A DNA stretch of 64,000 nucleotides from Alphaproteobacteria bacterium (GTDB lineage: Bacteria; Pseudomonadota; Alphaproteobacteria; Micavibrionales; Micavibrionaceae), in the NCBI GenBank assembly GCA_002690045.1, contig NZDE01000013.1, forward strand, positions 186,001 to 250,000. Reading direction: 5' to 3'. Positions within the stretch are counted from its first letter, which is position 1. Each line of letters begins with the position of its first letter. This document shows positions 24,933-34,518 of the stretch, piece by piece. A program made the translations under genes and the position numbers. Under the pieces are notes generated by a model, which saw only the letters and a list, made by a program, of their open reading frames with translations, had not been told where the DNA came from and did not search any database.

Positions 24933-26069
24933 ATGATGCGCTGGATCCTTATTTTTATTTTATCAATATGCGCCATATCTACAGCGCATGCTGAAAATAC
25001 GAATATAGAGGATTTTTTAAATCAGCTCACAGCGCATTATCCTGTGCCAGGTGCGGCCTTAATCGTGCAAAATGGAGATGACCGACAAAGCTATTATGCT
25101 GGTTATTCTGCGCTAGATTCAGAAAATAAACCGATTGATGCGCAGAGCCGCTTCCGTATTGGCTCTCTTACCAAAATGTATACGGGCTTCATTATTAATC
25201 ATTTAATCGCAGAAGGTAAAATTGGCTTAGATGATAAATTGCGTGATTACGTGACCAATGATTTGGATGGCCGTGATGTTGATAATTTTGATGCTGTAAC
25301 ATTCCGTCATGTTTTTAATGATAAGTCAGGTTTTGCGGATTATCTTGATGCGCCATTTATTCAGGATACTTTTTTGAATAATCGCTGTGTTGAAGATGAA
25401 AATCAGATTTTAAAGTTTTTACGCGATGTGCCCGCGCATGCGAAGGCAGGGGCGGCGCTTGGTTATAGTAATACAGCCTATGTCTTGCTCGGCAGTGTGT
25501 TAAAGGCACAGTATAGTCAGACGGATTTAGAAGATATTTTTAAGGCGCAGATTTTTGATCCCTTTGGCCTGACGCAAACAGGATTCAATTCATCTTTATA
25601 TGATGTATTTGGGGTGGAACGTTATAGTGCAGGCTTGCCGTTCAGCAGCACTGAAGTTTGGACAGGCTGTATGCGCCTTGCCGATGGCGGTTTATTCGCG
25701 ACGGCGGATGATGTGCTAACTTTTGTGAATGCTATCTTGCGCAATGATAAAGAGGACAAGATAGCTGATACGGCGGGCGTATCGCACTGGGATACGGAAC
25801 TTGGTCGCTTTTATGGGCATAAGGGGCGTTTTCCAGGTTTTGCGTCTGCTGCGTTTTATGCACCAGAACATGATGTGAGTTTTGTGTTTTTGGTGAATAG
25901 CGGCCTTGTGAATATCGATGCGGCTTTGGATGAAGTGCTTAAACTGATATTCAAACCAGATTATCATTTTGCGGGGCGTGATGATTTGCTATGGTTTTCA
26001 TACCAAGATGAAACGCGCGGCGGTAAGGCACTTGATTTGCCGATAAGCGATGTACCGCCAATAGAATAG
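24933..26069 (+). CDS. serine beta-lactamase-like hydrolase (class C / D-Ala-D-Ala peptidase family)
   Basis: An exported serine hydrolase of the penicillin-binding fold. The signal peptide covers residues 1-20 (ILIFILSICAISTAHA). The catalytic SxxK is in RIGSLTKMYTGF, the YxN motif is in LGYSNTAYVLLG, and the third-strand motif is HKG in FYGHKGRFPG. Members hydrolyse beta-lactams, peptides or esters, so the substrate cannot be stated. Resistance is not implied. Part of the exoD-dsbB transcript; a neighbouring nitroreductase starts 9 bases later. Confidence 0.9.
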   Translation: MMRWILIFILSICAISTAHAENTNIEDFLNQLTAHYPVPGAALIVQNGDDRQSYYAGYSALDSENKPIDAQSRFRIGSLTKMYTGFIINHLIAEGKIGLDDKLRDYVTNDLDGRDVDNFDAVTFRHVFNDKSGFADYLDAPFIQDTFLNNRCVEDENQILKFLRDVPAHAKAGAALGYSNTAYVLLGSVLKAQYSQTDLEDIFKAQIFDPFGLTQTGFNSSLYDVFGVERYSAGLPFSSTEVWTGCMRLADGGLFATADDVLTFVNAILRNDKEDKIADTAGVSHWDTELGRFYGHKGRFPGFASAAFYAPEHDVSFVFLVNSGLVNIDAALDEVLKLIFKPDYHFAGRDDLLWFSYQDETRGGKALDLPISDVPPIE

Positions 26070-26078
26070 GGGGAAGAC

Positions 26079-26762
26079 ATGAGTGAACGTAATTTTGCAG
26101 GCATGAAGAATCTGGATGTTGTTGATTATCTACAAACGCGGCGTTCATTATCCGTAAAATATATGGATGATATCGCGCCAAGCGATGCCGAGATTGAAAC
26201 GCTGCTGAAGACCGCAGCTCGCGTACCAGACCATGGCAAACTCTTCCCATGGCATTTTGTAGTCTTTAAAGGCGATGCGCGCCGTGAAGCTGGTGACATT
26301 TTGCGCGCCGCTTATCTTGCGGAAGATGCCGATGCCAGTGAAGCAAAGCTTGATTTAGAGGCTGAACGTTTTATGCGCGCGCCATTGGTTGTGATGGTCG
26401 TCTCACGTATGCGCCGCGGTAAACACCCGCTATGGGAACAGTTCTTATCCGCTGGTGCGCTGTGTCAGAACATGTTGATTGCGGCGAATGCTTTAGGCTA
26501 TGGCGCTAACTGGCTAACAGAGTGGTATTGTTATAACCCTATTTTTCGTGAAAAGATCGGGTTAGATGCGCGTGATAACATCGCGGGGTTTGTTTATATC
26601 GGTAAGCCCACAGCGCAGCCAGAGGGGCGTGATCGCCCAAACATGGCGCATATCGTGACGCATTGGCAGCCCAATATTCAATTGAATAAAGGTGATGCGG
26701 AATATGATAAAGATAAATTCGACTTTCCACAGGCTAAAATCATTGGCGTAGGGGATGTGTGA
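26079..26762 (+). CDS. nitroreductase family FMN-dependent oxidoreductase
   Basis: Flavin reductase of the YdjA-like nitroreductase group. It has the N-terminal TRRSLSVKYM and the FMN-binding ARVPDHGKLFPWHFVVF, the helix SAGALCQNMLIAANALGYGANWL, and GFVYIGKP near the C-terminus. Length 227 is normal with a slightly longer tail. AGGGGGAA precedes the ATG. Its stop overlaps the start of the glycerate kinase gene (TGATG), indicating coupled translation. Substrates of the family are diverse (nitro compounds, quinones). Confidence 0.9.
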   Translation: MSERNFAGMKNLDVVDYLQTRRSLSVKYMDDIAPSDAEIETLLKTAARVPDHGKLFPWHFVVFKGDARREAGDILRAAYLAEDADASEAKLDLEAERFMRAPLVVMVVSRMRRGKHPLWEQFLSAGALCQNMLIAANALGYGANWLTEWYCYNPIFREKIGLDARDNIAGFVYIGKPTAQPEGRDRPNMAHIVTHWQPNIQLNKGDAEYDKDKFDFPQAKIIGVGDV

Positions 26763-28051
26763 TGTCAAAAGATTTGATGGATTACATAGGGGATCCAACA
26801 GCTTTTCTTACGCAGCTTTATCATATTGCTGTGGATGCGGCGCAGCCGTTAAATACTGTGCCGCGCTATATGCCGAAGCCACCTAAAAATGGGCGGGTTT
26901 TTGTAATTGGTGCGGGGAAAGCTTCGGCGCAGATGGCGCAGGCCTTTGAAGAGAATTGGGCGTATCATGATACGCACCCGCTTTCAGGCGTAGTGATTAC
27001 CCGTTATGGCTATTCTGCGCCGTGCGAACATATTGAAATTTTGGAAGCCGCTCACCCCGTGCCAGACGAGGCAGGCCTAAAGGCAACGAACGCGTTGCTT
27101 GCCTTTCTTAAAGATTCGGCTTTGACCAAGGATGATTTAGTTGTCTGTCTAATTTCAGGAGGTGGATCAGCTTTGCTTGTTAAGCCTATTAATGGTTTGT
27201 CATTAGATGATAAGGCGGCGATTAATAAAGCTTTGCTCCATAGCGGCGCGCCGATACAGAAAATGAATATCGTCCGTAAAGCGATGTCGCAAGTAAAAGG
27301 CGGCGGATTAGCCAGTGCTTGCGCGCCAGCTAAATTACATACATTACTGGTGTCAGATGTTGCGGGGGATGACATTGAAAGTATTGCGTCCGCACCAACA
27401 TTATCAGCAAAAACAGGGCGTAAAGACGCGCTAAAGGTGATTGAGGATTACGGCATAGATGTACCAAAGGCTTTTTTACATCATCTGAAACAAGATGATG
27501 CTATGGATATTGAGCTTTCAGATCCGCCTGCACAAGATGTTCATGTTATTGCAAGTGCGCAAATTTCACTTAAAGCTGCAGCTAAAGCCGCACAGAAAAC
27601 AGGTTTAGATGTAAAAATCATTTCGGATGCTTTGGAGGGATCAAGCGAGGATTGTGCTAAGGTACATATGGATTTGATCCGTACACGAAATTTTAAAACG
27701 CCATATTTATTGCTTTCTGGCGGCGAAACCACAGTGAAAGTCCGTGGTAATGGACGCGGCGGTAATAATGGGCAGTTTGCGTTGTCGTTTCTTAATCTTA
27801 TGCAGCCTAAAGATACAATATTTGGTCTTGCTGCGGATACAGACGGTATAGATGGCAGCGAAGACAATGCTGGTGCATTCTTCACTCCGCAGTTAAAACA
27901 AAAAGCCGCCGCACAGGGCTTAGATATACAAGCGTACCTTGAGAATAACGATTCCTATGGTTTCTTCGACCAGCTCTACGGCTTGCTTGTCACTGGACCA
28001 ACCCAAACCAACGTTAATGACTTTCGCGCGATATTGGTTATTGACCGATAG
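26762..28051 (+). CDS. glycerate 2-kinase (GckA/TtuD, MOFRL family)
   Basis: ATP-dependent kinase that phosphorylates D-glycerate at C2 and is often annotated as hydroxypyruvate reductase. The N-terminal Rossmann-like domain has FVIGAGKASAQMAQAFE and CLISGGGSALL. The C-terminal MOFRL domain has LLLSGGETTVKVRGNGRGGN and LAADTDGIDGSEDNAGA. About 429 residues, normal. The ATG overlaps the nitroreductase stop by one base; an in-frame GTG lies three bases earlier. The 3' end overlaps the convergent ggt gene by 14 bases. Confidence 0.93.
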   Translation: MSKDLMDYIGDPTAFLTQLYHIAVDAAQPLNTVPRYMPKPPKNGRVFVIGAGKASAQMAQAFEENWAYHDTHPLSGVVITRYGYSAPCEHIEILEAAHPVPDEAGLKATNALLAFLKDSALTKDDLVVCLISGGGSALLVKPINGLSLDDKAAINKALLHSGAPIQKMNIVRKAMSQVKGGGLASACAPAKLHTLLVSDVAGDDIESIASAPTLSAKTGRKDALKVIEDYGIDVPKAFLHHLKQDDAMDIELSDPPAQDVHVIASAQISLKAAAKAAQKTGLDVKIISDALEGSSEDCAKVHMDLIRTRNFKTPYLLLSGGETTVKVRGNGRGGNNGQFALSFLNLMQPKDTIFGLAADTDGIDGSEDNAGAFFTPQLKQKAAAQGLDIQAYLENNDSYGFFDQLYGLLVTGPTQTNVNDFRAILVIDR

Positions 28052-29711
28052 CAATGCCTTCGCGGCGTGGATCGGCAGCCCCTTCATATGTTGCGGCAGA
28101 TTTCTTTATTGCGGTTAGGCCGCTGTTTAAATCTTTGCGGATTATGTTGTGGCCTTTGGCGCGTAATATGGTTTCGAGTGCGCGTGGGAAGTTTTGTTCA
28201 ACTTCAACGCTCGCGCCGCGCGTAAGAATGGCGGGCATATTTAATGCTTGTTCTGCGCTATAGCCCCAATCAATCATCGCGATTAAACGTTGTGCGACAT
28301 AGCCGATAATACGGCTGCCGCCAGCTGAGCCAATCACCATAATAGGGGCGTGGTTATTATCAAAGACGATTGTCGGGCTCATGGATGAGCGTGGGCGTTT
28401 TCCGGCTTCGGCGCGGTTCGCGACTTTGATACCATCTTTTTCAGGGATGAATGAAAAATCGGTCAGCTGATTGTTGAGGAAGTAACCATCCTTCATATAG
28501 CCGCTACCAAAAGCCATTTCAATTGAGCTCGTCATAGATATCGCATTGCCATATTTGTCAATGATACTGATATGCGTTGTGCCGCCTTCATCTGGCCCTA
28601 CATGGCGTGGAGGATATTTACCGCGCCAGTTTTTAGGGTGACCATATGTGTATTCTTGCGCGTGTTCTACTGATATTAACGCGCGGCGTACATTTAGATA
28701 TTCTGGGTGGATCAATGCCTTGCCTGGTGTATCGACAAAGTCAGGGTCAGCCATGTAATGATTACGGTCGGCAAATGCGAGTTTTGATGCCTCGAGATAG
28801 AGGTGATAGGCCTCAGCATTAGGTGTACTGCCCAAATCAAAACCATCAAGTAAACGTAAAATATACAGCAGTGTTAGGCCGCCAGATGAAGGCTCGCCCA
28901 TTGAGCATATGGTGTAATGCATGCGGTATGTTGCACATAAATTGGGGCGGCTTTTTATACGATAATGTGGCGTGATGAATTTAGGCCCGATATCACGGTA
29001 ATTTGAAAGTGTTTCAGCATATTGTGCATTCCGAAGAATGTCACCGCTTTGTATAAGGCTGCCATCTGTTTTTGTGAAATAGGGCAATGCGTGATTTTTC
29101 TTTAGGCGGTTTTGATATTGCGCCACAGAATCTGCTAGGCGCGGCGTGACGGCAAAACCGTTTTGCGCGTATGATATTGCGGGCGTAAATAAATCAGGCC
29201 AACGGCTTTTGTCGCCAAATTTTTGATTAAGCGTGAATAAAAGAGATGGGACACCCGGTAAGCCAATAGAATTTTTTGATGTAGATGCCGTAAAGAAATC
29301 AAGCGGCTGACCGTTTGCGTCTAAGAACATATCTTCTTTAGCAGATTGCGGCGCTGTTTCGCGAGCATCAAGGTTGTAAAGTTTACGGCTTTTTGCATTG
29401 AAATAAAGTGCAAATGCACCGCCGCCAAGGCCTGATGATTGCGGTTCGACTAAGCCGAGAACAAGCTGTGCAGCTATAGCGGCATCAGCGGCATTGCCGC
29501 CTTGGTTAAGTGTGTCTAGTGCCGCTTTTGTGGCCAGTGGATGTGCTGTGACAACCATTTGCTGTGCGTTTATATTTGACGGTACTGTGACATCGTGGGC
29601 AAGTAGACGTGTGTTCTGTTCAGGTTGTATATCGCTTGCTGTGGCTGGTATGCTCCCTGTGAAAGCATATAAAAAGGCCGGTAAAGCGAATAAAATTACG
29701 GCTTTGTTCAT
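28038..29711 (-). CDS. ggt: gamma-glutamyltransferase
   Basis: Periplasmic Ntn-hydrolase that cleaves glutathione and transfers the gamma-glutamyl group. The signal peptide is ILFALPAFLYAFTGSIPATA. The large-subunit motif ATKAALDTLNQGGNAADAA is present. Self-cleavage and nucleophile Thr 378 is in DEGGTTHISIID. The small subunit has SMTSSIEMAFGSG, RPRSSMSPTIVFD and IGSAGGSRII, which binds the gamma-glutamyl carboxylate. Length 557 fits the family. It overlaps the glycerate-kinase 3' end by 14 bases, tail to tail. Confidence 0.95.
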   Translation of the reverse strand: MNKAVILFALPAFLYAFTGSIPATASDIQPEQNTRLLAHDVTVPSNINAQQMVVTAHPLATKAALDTLNQGGNAADAAIAAQLVLGLVEPQSSGLGGGAFALYFNAKSRKLYNLDARETAPQSAKEDMFLDANGQPLDFFTASTSKNSIGLPGVPSLLFTLNQKFGDKSRWPDLFTPAISYAQNGFAVTPRLADSVAQYQNRLKKNHALPYFTKTDGSLIQSGDILRNAQYAETLSNYRDIGPKFITPHYRIKSRPNLCATYRMHYTICSMGEPSSGGLTLLYILRLLDGFDLGSTPNAEAYHLYLEASKLAFADRNHYMADPDFVDTPGKALIHPEYLNVRRALISVEHAQEYTYGHPKNWRGKYPPRHVGPDEGGTTHISIIDKYGNAISMTSSIEMAFGSGYMKDGYFLNNQLTDFSFIPEKDGIKVANRAEAGKRPRSSMSPTIVFDNNHAPIMVIGSAGGSRIIGYVAQRLIAMIDWGYSAEQALNMPAILTRGASVEVEQNFPRALETILRAKGHNIIRKDLNSGLTAIKKSAATYEGAADPRREGIAIGQ

Positions 29712-29813
29712 TTTTCTTTTGCTTTTTGTGGTTATAATTGTTACACAGCATACGGCTTTATATTGTTTTATAAAGCTTTTTTAATTAAACCAACCAGAAA
29801 GTAGGTGAATAAA

Positions 29814-30011
29814 GTGGTAAGCGTAAACGTGAGAGATAACAACGTCGATCAAGCGCTGAAAGCTTTAAAGAAGAAGATGCAACGTGAAGGCATTTTCCGC
29901 GAGATGAAAATTCGTCGTAATTTCGAAAAACCATCTGTTAAAAAAGCGCGTGAAAAAGCTGAAGCAGTGCGTCGCTGGCGTAAGCTAGAACGCAAACGTC
30001 GTAGAGACTAG
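29814..30011 (+). CDS. rpsU: 30S ribosomal protein S21
   Basis: The small basic protein of the 30S subunit platform, needed for initiation. GTG 29814 is the chosen start because it has AGGT seven bases before and gives [20 protein letters not shown], the usual S21 beginning; an upstream GTG at 29805 lies inside the ribosome site. The rest is [15 protein letters not shown] and a Lys/Arg-rich tail. 65 residues. Followed by a strong terminator. Confidence 0.97.
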   Translation: MVSVNVRDNNVDQALKALKKKMQREGIFREMKIRRNFEKPSVKKAREKAEAVRRWRKLERKRRRD

Positions 30012-30034
30012 TCGTACTTCGTATAATTTTCTAA

Positions 30035-30061
30035 AAGCCGCTCTTATTGGAGCGGTTTTTT
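30035..30061 (+). terminator. rho-independent terminator of rpsU
   Basis: CCGCTC / GAGCGG stem with loop TTATTG and six T after it, 26 bases after the stop. Confidence 0.85.
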
Positions 30062-30088
30062 CTTATTTGAAAAGCGCTAACTATAATA

Positions 30089-30117
30089 AAAAGCCCTACA
30101 TAATATGCAGGGCTTTT
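30089..30117 (-). terminator. terminator of the Clp-like ATPase gene
   Basis: AAAAGCCCT / AGGGCTTTT perfect stem with an 11-base loop. A and T runs on both sides allow termination in either direction; it lies 24 bases past the minus-strand stop. Confidence 0.75.
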
Positions 30118-30140
30118 CTGTATTTATTATAAAAGACGGT

Positions 30141-32840
30141 TTAGCCAAGTTTAGGTGGCTGAACTTTTGCCTGTACAGTCTTCGCATTATCGTTAGAAAC
30201 GGCAGGTGCAGTTTCGTTTAATGCTGTTGTTGTCACCTTAAATTCTGGGGTGATTTCTTCGACTGTGAATTTGTAATCCATCGGGTCTTTATCTTGGTTG
30301 TCTAAGCACCAACGACCAAGCGGCAAGTCAATTTTCTTTTTGATTGCGCGTTCAAGTGGGCGTGCGCCCATGCCTTTAACAAAACCAATTTCAAGCAGTT
30401 GTTCCATTGCTTTTTCGCTGATTTCAAAAGCGCCATGCTGTTTGTCTTCGGCAAAACGCTTTGCAAGCTTGTTCAGTTTGATCTCAGCAATAACGCGCAC
30501 GGCATCTTTATTTAGGTCATTAAAGATGATGATGTCATCCAAACGGTTTTTGAATTCCGGTGGGAAGCGGTCATTAATAGCGTCCATAACAGCGGTTTTG
30601 CTTTTATCTTCCGCTGCTGTTTCTTTAAAGCCAACAGTACGCGTTGCTAATTCTTTGTTCTTCTCACCAATATTCGTTGTTGCAAGGAAAATTGTGTTTT
30701 CGAAGTTTAGCACTTTACCGTTACGCAAAATCATACGCCCATCATCAAATGGTGCCATGAAGGCCTTGAAGATGTCAGGGTGTGCTTTTTCAAATTCATC
30801 AAGAAGCACAACATTAATGTCATGGTTTTCGATTTCCTCAAGTGGTGTTTTACCGCCAAAACCAACATAGCCTGGAGGTGAACCAAGGATTTGCGCGATT
30901 GTGTGTTCAGCTGTGTAGTTAGCCATGTCAATCGTTACAAGACCTGCGCCAAGGTGCTCAGCTATTAGCTTCGCTGTTTCGGTTTTACCAACACCTGTTG
31001 GGCCTGCACATAAATAGACGCCGATAGGCTTGTTTTTCTGCTGACGCCCCATACGGATAAGGTCAAAGCTCTCAGTAATTGAGTCAATCGCGTTGTCTTG
31101 ATTGACGAGGTTTTCTTTAATAGAGGCATTAAGTGTCGCCAAACGCTCGTTTTGGTTCGACAGGATAATATCGCGTGCCTTACCAGAACGTGTTGCAATG
31201 GCATCAACAACGTCTTCCAAAGTGATTTCTTCAGAATTACGTTGCTCTGCTGCCGTCGCCGCAAGGGTGATGATGCTTGTTGTTAAGCCAGGCTGTGCTT
31301 CATCGGCCTTGTTTACGTGCTTATTTGAAAGCTTAACGGCAGCTTCGATGATGCTCTCACTAAAGTAGTAATTATCCGAAAACGGCTTTCCGCGACCGAA
31401 ATATAGCCAATCTTTAATGCGGGTGATTGTCTCTTTCTCGCTTGGCTCTTTCACTTTATATGTGTTGAGTATTTTATACAGGTCAGGCGCGTCGCTTTTA
31501 ACGGCATCTAAGCCAGAATTACTGATTTCAGCAATGATGCGAACGTCTTTTTCATCTCCAAGCCAGTATGTAAACCATTCTTCAAGCTTGCCGCCTAGAA
31601 TAGATTTTGGCTTAACCGCCTGTTCAAACCCCTTGATAGACAAGTAAATTGGCGGGCGACCTGATTTGTTGTGCTGATCAATTTGTGAAAATAAAATGTG
31701 AAGTGTTGCTTCTAGCTGTGTAGCAGCAACTTGCGCTGTGCTGACAGAAGGGTCTTCAATCGCTGATGGTGTGTTCTTAAGATAGTTAACCATCTTTTCC
31801 AAATCAAGCTGCACGACGCGTGCGCCGAGAAGTTTTTGCGGCACTTGGTCATGGTATAGGTTTTCAGCAATACGCGTTACAATGCCGCTTGTATCCATAC
31901 CTTTTTCGGCGACCATTATCACGTTTGAGTGGGTAGGGGTCATCATTAAGGTTTCGGTAACGTCCAAAAGGTTTTCATCAACTGGTGTGAACATGATGTC
32001 TTGCACATCAACCTTGTTCTTCTCGGCAAAGGTTTGACGCGCCTTATGCTTTTTATCGACGGTCGGGCGTAGTTCTTTACCGTATAGTTTGATGAGTTTT
32101 TCTGTATATGGGTCAAGAATAGTTGACTTTAAATCTTCTTCTTCTTCGTAACCGTTTTGATAATTTGCAGCGTCTTCTGTGTGAAGCGCATCATATTCGC
32201 CTTCAAAGTCTTCGTCACCCTCGGCTTCTGCTTGTGGTGCGGTCTCTATTTCATAAAGTTCATCAACCATCGCTTGGACATGGCCTTGTAGGTCCGCATT
32301 TTTAGCAAAGACTTTGTGTAAATTGTCATTCATGCTGGCATTGGTCATGTCAGCAAGCATGTTGATGTAGTTTTGCCCTAGCGCTTCGAAAGATTCAAGG
32401 TCAAGCTTATCAGCCAAAATAACCATATAACGTGGGTTTGAGAATGAATTATCCCCGTTAAAGGCGTTTTTATATAGATATTGTGCTGCGTGTGATTGCT
32501 GCGCACGGGATTGGAAAATAGAATAAACGGCTTCTTTACGGGTTTTTGTATTTTGTATAGCGCATATTTCTTTGTATTTATCGCTATCAGTGTGGCGTAA
32601 GATGCTTTCATAAATCTCATACGGAATTTCTTGGTCACTGCTGCCTTTGAATATCATTTCAAATGCGGCGCGCGCATCTTCCATAGCAATTTGGTACAGG
32701 TCTTTGCCTTCGGTTAGGCTCTCAGGGGCTTCGCGGAGATAGGCTTGGATCGATTCATCTTTCATGATCGCTTTCATTGTTTTTGCAAGCTTTTCAATCG
32801 CGCGTGTCGCATTAAGGCTGTATGATTGCTGTGTTGTCAT
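30141..32840 (-). CDS. ClpA/ClpB-like AAA+ ATPase with degenerate first ATPase module
   Basis: Two-module Clp/Hsp100-type unfoldase (899 aa). Residues 1-200 form an unfamiliar helical N-domain followed by an acidic linker (GDEDFEGEYD, EEEED). The first AAA+ module (about 290-560) has lost its motifs: AEKGMDTSGIV (310-321) stands where Walker A should be and IYLSIKGFEQ (398-407) where the Walker B Asp-Glu should be. The second module is intact: GPTGVGKTE (613-621), LLDEFEKAH with Asp 681, TTNIG, arginine finger in FKNRLDDIIIF, sensor 2 GARPLERAI. V736-G737-F738 lies where ClpA carries its ClpP-binding IGL loop, so partnership with ClpP is possible. AGGGAG precedes the ATG. Confidence 0.9.
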   Translation of the reverse strand: MTTQQSYSLNATRAIEKLAKTMKAIMKDESIQAYLREAPESLTEGKDLYQIAMEDARAAFEMIFKGSSDQEIPYEIYESILRHTDSDKYKEICAIQNTKTRKEAVYSIFQSRAQQSHAAQYLYKNAFNGDNSFSNPRYMVILADKLDLESFEALGQNYINMLADMTNASMNDNLHKVFAKNADLQGHVQAMVDELYEIETAPQAEAEGDEDFEGEYDALHTEDAANYQNGYEEEEDLKSTILDPYTEKLIKLYGKELRPTVDKKHKARQTFAEKNKVDVQDIMFTPVDENLLDVTETLMMTPTHSNVIMVAEKGMDTSGIVTRIAENLYHDQVPQKLLGARVVQLDLEKMVNYLKNTPSAIEDPSVSTAQVAATQLEATLHILFSQIDQHNKSGRPPIYLSIKGFEQAVKPKSILGGKLEEWFTYWLGDEKDVRIIAEISNSGLDAVKSDAPDLYKILNTYKVKEPSEKETITRIKDWLYFGRGKPFSDNYYFSESIIEAAVKLSNKHVNKADEAQPGLTTSIITLAATAAEQRNSEEITLEDVVDAIATRSGKARDIILSNQNERLATLNASIKENLVNQDNAIDSITESFDLIRMGRQQKNKPIGVYLCAGPTGVGKTETAKLIAEHLGAGLVTIDMANYTAEHTIAQILGSPPGYVGFGGKTPLEEIENHDINVVLLDEFEKAHPDIFKAFMAPFDDGRMILRNGKVLNFENTIFLATTNIGEKNKELATRTVGFKETAAEDKSKTAVMDAINDRFPPEFKNRLDDIIIFNDLNKDAVRVIAEIKLNKLAKRFAEDKQHGAFEISEKAMEQLLEIGFVKGMGARPLERAIKKKIDLPLGRWCLDNQDKDPMDYKFTVEEITPEFKVTTTALNETAPAVSNDNAKTVQAKVQPPKLG

Positions 32841-33007
32841 TCTGAACTCCCTGAATTTATTATAATATACGCGTCAGCCAAACATGAGCCGCTGTTTTGT
32901 TTATTTATTGCGGCCTGCTTTTATGGGCTGAAACATTAATTAAGCAAAATATAATAGAAATGACAAGTTTTTTTTACGTAAACAGCAGAGAAATATTGTT
33001 ATAAAAA

Positions 33008-33049
33008 AAGCCGGGATATGGTAACTTAATTTTTTACCAATCCCGGCTT
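33008..33049 (-). terminator. strong rho-independent terminator, minus strand
   Basis: AAGCCGGGA / TCCCGGCTT with an inner GGTAA/TTACC stem. On the minus strand it is followed by a T8 run (33001-33008), so it ends transcripts coming from 33346 and separates them from the Clp-like gene. Confidence 0.85.
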
Positions 33050-33055
33050 ATAAAA

Positions 33056-33345
33056 TGTCCTTGTTCTGTATGCACGCAGTTTGTGAGTGTGTGTTCAAAG
33101 CATGATCGTAAAATTGGAGCTAAGAACTTTAGCCGAAGCTAAAGATGCACACATACAGTTTTGGGGACGTTTCGCACAACCTTAAAACTTATGCCCTTAT
33201 GGCCATTTTTGAGAAACTTTTTACCCTTTATTTAATTTCTTAATTCGTAAACCTTATGATTAAATAATATCATATTTATGTAAATAATATATGAAAAACG
33301 TATAAAATTTTATGCAATTATTTATTCACCTTTAAAAACAGTGTT
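33056..33345. other. intergenic region with a small hairpin, possible untranslated RNA
   Basis: About 290 bases without a gene. The only structure I see is CTTTAGC-CGAA-GCTAAAG (33127-33144), a 7-base stem with a 4-base loop, flanked at distance by GTGTGTG (33088 region) and CACACA (33150 region), which could pair around it. The 3' half (33180-33340) is AT-rich and featureless. It is transcribed from the minus strand if the gene at 33346 uses the terminator at 33008. Confidence 0.25.
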
Positions 33346-34419
33346 TTAGATGGTCTGTGATAAGATGTTTTTATACTGGATTTTCTGATAATCGCTATAC
33401 CAATTAAAGAATTTTTCAACTTGCGCTGAATTATTGCGAATATTTGAGATCACATCAGGGTAGCGCGCATCTTTTTCGTATTTGAATGTTTTGCGCAGGC
33501 TGTTTAGGCCTTCTGTTGATGTAATGTCAATTTGGTCACGTTCGATTGTGTCGAGCACTTGCATATAAGGGACAAGATGTTCTGGCATATCGCGCATAAA
33601 GACAAGCGGTGTTTTATATAGGTCAAGCTCATCAATATTGCTGTCATTACAATATGCTGCCGTGTAAAGAAGCATCTGCGTGCGTGCGGATATTGTATCG
33701 CGTTTAAGGGCACGGTCCGCGGCGCGTTGAAAGTTATCTTTTGCTGCAGCTTTTGTTTCGGTTACATTTAGCGCGTTTAATTCTAATAAGCGTGGATTAT
33801 CATTGGCAACATCGCCGCGTTTTTTGATGGTTTCGTTACGCTCTGATTTTGCCTGTCCAGCGGCAGGGCGGTGAAGGACAGAAGGGCCCATGCAAATATG
33901 CCAGATCAACACTTCGTAATTACGTTTGGTAATATGGCGTGCCATAGATTCAATTAACTGCCCATCTACGGCGGCGTTAAATAAATTTGCAAGATGCGTT
34001 TCACTGCGCGTATAGGCCGAAAGAATACGGTTGTTATTGGCAAGCGCGTAGGGAACAGCGTCGTTTTTATCTTGTTTTGCTGCGCGGTCAGCATGTTTAA
34101 GGAAGGTCACGTTACCATCAATAATCTGTGCGATTTTAACAGCAGGACCGCCAACGCCACGAAAATCTTCGGCGTGAGAATAAAACTTCATGTAGTGGTT
34201 TAGGCGCGAGTCAATTTCGCGTTTTTCATGTTCAAAGCCAGGGAAGGTGGCATCAAAGTCATAAGACGCAAAGAAATTGCGAATATGCGCCGCTGTTTCT
34301 TTATAGCTGAACTTTGAACGCTGTTTTTCGTCATCTACAATCTCACTGCGGATGGTTTTTAGCGCATTTATAAAGGAATCGGCACGTTGGTCGAGGGACG
34401 CATATAAAGCGAGCTTCAT
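33346..34419 (-). CDS. unknown protein, likely C-terminal part of an amber-interrupted gene
   Basis: 357 residues from ATG 34419, soluble and helical, with no domain I recognise (EVLIWHICMGPSVLHRP, FMRDMPEHLVPYMQVLD). No ribosome site precedes the ATG. The same frame stays open for 33 more codons upstream, encoding a coding-like helical stretch (EEAQDKIKLEAEIAGFF), until TAG at 34519-34521. That TAG is the stop of the next upstream gene in the same frame. I infer one original gene of about 555 codons now split by an amber codon, or read through. It is followed by a strong terminator. Confidence 0.6.
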   Translation of the reverse strand: MKLALYASLDQRADSFINALKTIRSEIVDDEKQRSKFSYKETAAHIRNFFASYDFDATFPGFEHEKREIDSRLNHYMKFYSHAEDFRGVGGPAVKIAQIIDGNVTFLKHADRAAKQDKNDAVPYALANNNRILSAYTRSETHLANLFNAAVDGQLIESMARHITKRNYEVLIWHICMGPSVLHRPAAGQAKSERNETIKKRGDVANDNPRLLELNALNVTETKAAAKDNFQRAADRALKRDTISARTQMLLYTAAYCNDSNIDELDLYKTPLVFMRDMPEHLVPYMQVLDTIERDQIDITSTEGLNSLRKTFKYEKDARYPDVISNIRNNSAQVEKFFNWYSDYQKIQYKNILSQTI

Positions 34420-34518
34420 AAAGAAGCCAGCGATTTCAGCTTCTAATTTGATTTTATCTTGAGCCTCTTCTTTTTTCTCATCCGCGTTTTGGGCGCTTTC
34501 TTCGGCGAAGGAGTGGAA

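Noticed and set aside
24933-26069. Beta-lactamase-like gene as an antibiotic-resistance gene
   Set aside because: SxxK, YxN and HKG show only the fold. Most such proteins are peptidases or esterases, and no resistance context exists.
26539-26798. Antisense ORFs within coding regions (for example inside the nitroreductase and gyrA genes)
   Set aside because: They lack ribosome sites and read as poor proteins; shadows of the real genes.
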